Below, piece after piece: positions 5,447-7,099 of a stretch of DNA of 7,099 bases. The first letter of the stretch is position 1, and each line of letters opens with the position of its first letter. The notes beneath the pieces are model-generated. The model ran no database searches, was not told the origin of the DNA, and saw only the letters and a program-made list of their open reading frames with translations. The translations under genes and the position numbers were made by a program. The stretch covers positions 1-7,099 of the forward strand of contig JAEXQJ010000180.1 of assembly GCA_023438785.1 (NCBI GenBank). The letters run 5' to 3'. The DNA comes from Pseudomonadota bacterium. Lineage in GTDB: Bacteria > Myxococcota_A > Polyangia > Fen-1088.

Positions 5447-7099
5447 GCGCGGCGCGCCGGTACGCGCGGTTGGTGCAGCCCTACTGGCCCCTGGCCGTGG
5501 CTGCACCGCTGCTCATGGGACTGGAGGTGGCGACGACCCTCAACCAGCCTCGGTTGGTGCGGCGGATTATCGATATGGGCGTCGCCCGTCACGACATGGG
5601 CGTGGTGGTGCGCACCGGACTTGAGATGGTGGGGCTGACGGCGCTCGGGATGGTGGGGGCGTTGGGTTGCCTGTTGGCCACCGTCACGGTCGTGCAACGT
5701 TTTGGGCGCGACCTGCGCGACGAGCTGTTCCGCAAGGTGCAGCGCCTATCCTTCAGCGATCTGGATCGCCTGGAAACCGGCAGCGTGATCACGCGCCTGA
5801 CCAACGACGTGAACCAGGTGCAGGAGGCCCTGACCATGGTGCTGCGCCACGGAGTGCGCATCGGGAGCACGCTGCTGGGCAGCTTGATCATGGCGGCCGT
5901 CACCTGCCCCCGCCTGGCGGTGATCTTTCTGTTCCTCGTACCCACGGTGTTCGGCCTGCTGACCTTGGTGATTCGTCGCTCGCAGCCCCTCTTCGCAGCC
6001 GTGCAGAAGCGGCTCGATCGGCTGAATGCGATCCTGCGCGAGAATCTGGGCGGCGTGCGCGTCGTGCGCGTGTTCGCGCGCGGCTCCCACGAGAGCGACC
6101 GCTTTCGCCAGGCCAACGACGGTCTCGCCATCTCGAATATCGCGGCCGCGCGGCTGGGGGCCACCACGTTGCCCCTGGCCAACCTGGCCCTGCACTTGGC
6201 CATCGTCGCCGCGGTGGCCCTGGGCGGCTTCCATCTGGGCCGCGGCACTCTGGAGGTGGGGCAGGTCGTGGCGTTCATCACGTACCTCACGCAGACGCTC
6301 AACTCGTTGGTGATGACCAGCGTGCTCACCATGCAGGCCTCGCGCGCTCACGTGTCGTCCCGGCGGGTGATGGAGGTGCTCGACTTGCCCAACGAGCAGC
6401 CAGCCGCCGAAGTGGCCGAGCCGGCGCAGATGGCGGGGCGAATCGCCTTCGAGGACGTGAGCTTCAGCTATCGCCCGTCGGACCAGGACGCGGTCCTGCG
6501 CAGTATCAGCTTCGTTGTCGAGCCCGGGCAGACCGTGGCCATCATTGGCGCGACGGGTGCGGGCAAGTCCACACTCGTTGCGCTCATGGCTGGCTTCTAC
6601 CAGCCGAGCGCCGGGCGTATCACCCTGAACGGCGTGGACTTGCGCGCCCTCGATCACCAAGTCCTGCGCAAGCACATCGCCATCGCTCTGCAAGAGACCG
6701 TCCTCTTCGGCGGCAGCATTCGCGACAACATCCGATTCGGCCGGGCGAATGCGTCCGACGAGGATGTGCGGGCTGCGGCGCGGGCGGCGCAGGCGCATGA
6801 GTTCATCGAGGCGCTGCCCGGGGCTTACGAGGCGCCTGTGCTTAAACGGGGCGTGAACCTGTCGGGTGGCCAGCGTCAACGCTTGTGCTTGGCGCGCGCC
6901 CTCCTCATGCGTGCCCCGGTGCTGATCCTGGACGACAGCACCAGCGCGGTAGACGTGCACACCGAAGCGCGCATTCGCCAGGCCTTGACCGCGCACGACG
7001 CGCGCCAGAGCCGGATCATCGTGGCCCAGTCCATCGCCCAGATTCGCCATGCGGATCAGATTTTGGTTCTGGACGACGGCCAGTTGGTGGGGGCGGGGA
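5443..7099 (+). CDS. ABC exporter half-transporter (TMD-NBD fusion) with degenerate ATP site; 3' end cut by window
   Basis: The 552 codons present cover almost the whole of a type IV (MsbA/LmrA-like) exporter half; only the last stretch after the NBD is missing. About six hydrophobic segments lie near residues 14-33, 55-84, 135-154, 157-177, 240-263 and 272-295. The NBD has an A-loop aromatic Y343, Walker A GATGAGKST (369-377), Q-loop Q417, signature LSGGQ (473-477), Walker B VLILD (493-497) and D-loop SAVD (501-504). The residue after Walker B, normally catalytic Glu, is Asp498, and the switch His is Gln529 (VAQS). The same Asp/Gln pair marks the degenerate half of heterodimeric exporters such as TM287/288, so a second half with the catalytic site probably follows downstream. 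The start is TTG 5443, overlapping the previous stop (TTGA). It has no clear ribosome binding site, suggesting translational coupling; the N-terminus (YARLVQPYW) fits the family from this start. The transported substrate is unknown. Confidence 0.93.
   Translation, partial: MSAARRYARLVQPYWPLAVAAPLLMGLEVATTLNQPRLVRRIIDMGVARHDMGVVVRTGLEMVGLTALGMVGALGCLLATVTVVQRFGRDLRDELFRKVQRLSFSDLDRLETGSVITRLTNDVNQVQEALTMVLRHGVRIGSTLLGSLIMAAVTCPRLAVIFLFLVPTVFGLLTLVIRRSQPLFAAVQKRLDRLNAILRENLGGVRVVRVFARGSHESDRFRQANDGLAISNIAAARLGATTLPLANLALHLAIVAAVALGGFHLGRGTLEVGQVVAFITYLTQTLNSLVMTSVLTMQASRAHVSSRRVMEVLDLPNEQPAAEVAEPAQMAGRIAFEDVSFSYRPSDQDAVLRSISFVVEPGQTVAIIGATGAGKSTLVALMAGFYQPSAGRITLNGVDLRALDHQVLRKHIAIALQETVLFGGSIRDNIRFGRANASDEDVRAAARAAQAHEFIEALPGAYEAPVLKRGVNLSGGQRQRLCLARALLMRAPVLILDDSTSAVDVHTEARIRQALTAHDARQSRIIVAQSIAQIRHADQILVLDDGQLVGAG

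Noticed and set aside
5667..6800. 377-codon + strand open frame within the ABC exporter in another frame
   Set aside because: It is out of frame with the real gene, its product is Arg/Gly/Pro-rich and motif-free, and no plausible start context is seen.
5746..7050. 434-codon open frame on the minus strand opposite the ABC exporter
   Set aside because: Long antisense frames are common in GC-rich genes. Its product is rich in His, Arg, Gly and Ala with no recognisable motif, while the + strand frame carries every ABC transporter motif.
1..7099. tRNA or rRNA genes, CRISPR arrays, insertion sequences, intrinsic terminators
   Set aside because: Coding sequence fills 56-7099 almost without gaps. 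I saw no direct-repeat array, transposase, terminal inverted repeats or stem followed by a T-run.

Overview
The window is gene-dense, visibly GC-rich bacterial DNA. It holds five genes, all on the + strand, packed as one apparent operon: three joints are 4-base start/stop overlaps and the fourth is an 8-base gap. Shine-Dalgarno sites, a TTG start and a bacterial-type ABC exporter point to a bacterium. The iron-sulfur enzymes encoded are of a type normally very oxygen-sensitive, so an anaerobic or facultative lifestyle is likely. I cannot name the lineage from sequence alone.

Layout: bases 1-55 are a C-rich leader with a small hairpin and a strong ribosome binding site. Next comes a stand-alone activator ATPase of the BadF/BadG/BcrA/BcrD (HgdC) family (56-910). 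It is followed by a fusion protein (907-2922) that joins a second, closely related activator ATPase to a cysteine-rich HgdB-type module resembling the double-cubane cluster proteins. Two paralogous 2-hydroxyacyl-CoA dehydratase / benzoyl-CoA reductase family subunits follow (2919-4199 and 4208-5446). The last gene (5443 to the window end, cut off) is a transmembrane-plus-ATPase ABC exporter half with a degenerate ATP site, so a partner half-transporter is expected just downstream.

Working model: in this enzyme family an ATPase dimer with one bridging [4Fe-4S] cluster uses ATP hydrolysis to push single electrons at very low potential into a two-subunit iron-sulfur enzyme. Here there are two different ATPase domains, which could form a BcrA/BcrD-like heterodimer, and two different catalytic-type subunits, which could form a BcrB/BcrC-like heterodimer. 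There is also an extra metallocluster module covalently tied to one ATPase. That arrangement is neither the standard dehydratase set (one activator plus two subunits) nor the standard four-gene benzoyl-CoA reductase, and it is the most interesting feature of the window. The substrate is unknown. No CoA ligase, ferredoxin or ring-hydratase gene is present in the window to identify it. Coupling to an exporter hints that the product, or something made with it, may leave the cell, but this is only inference from gene order.
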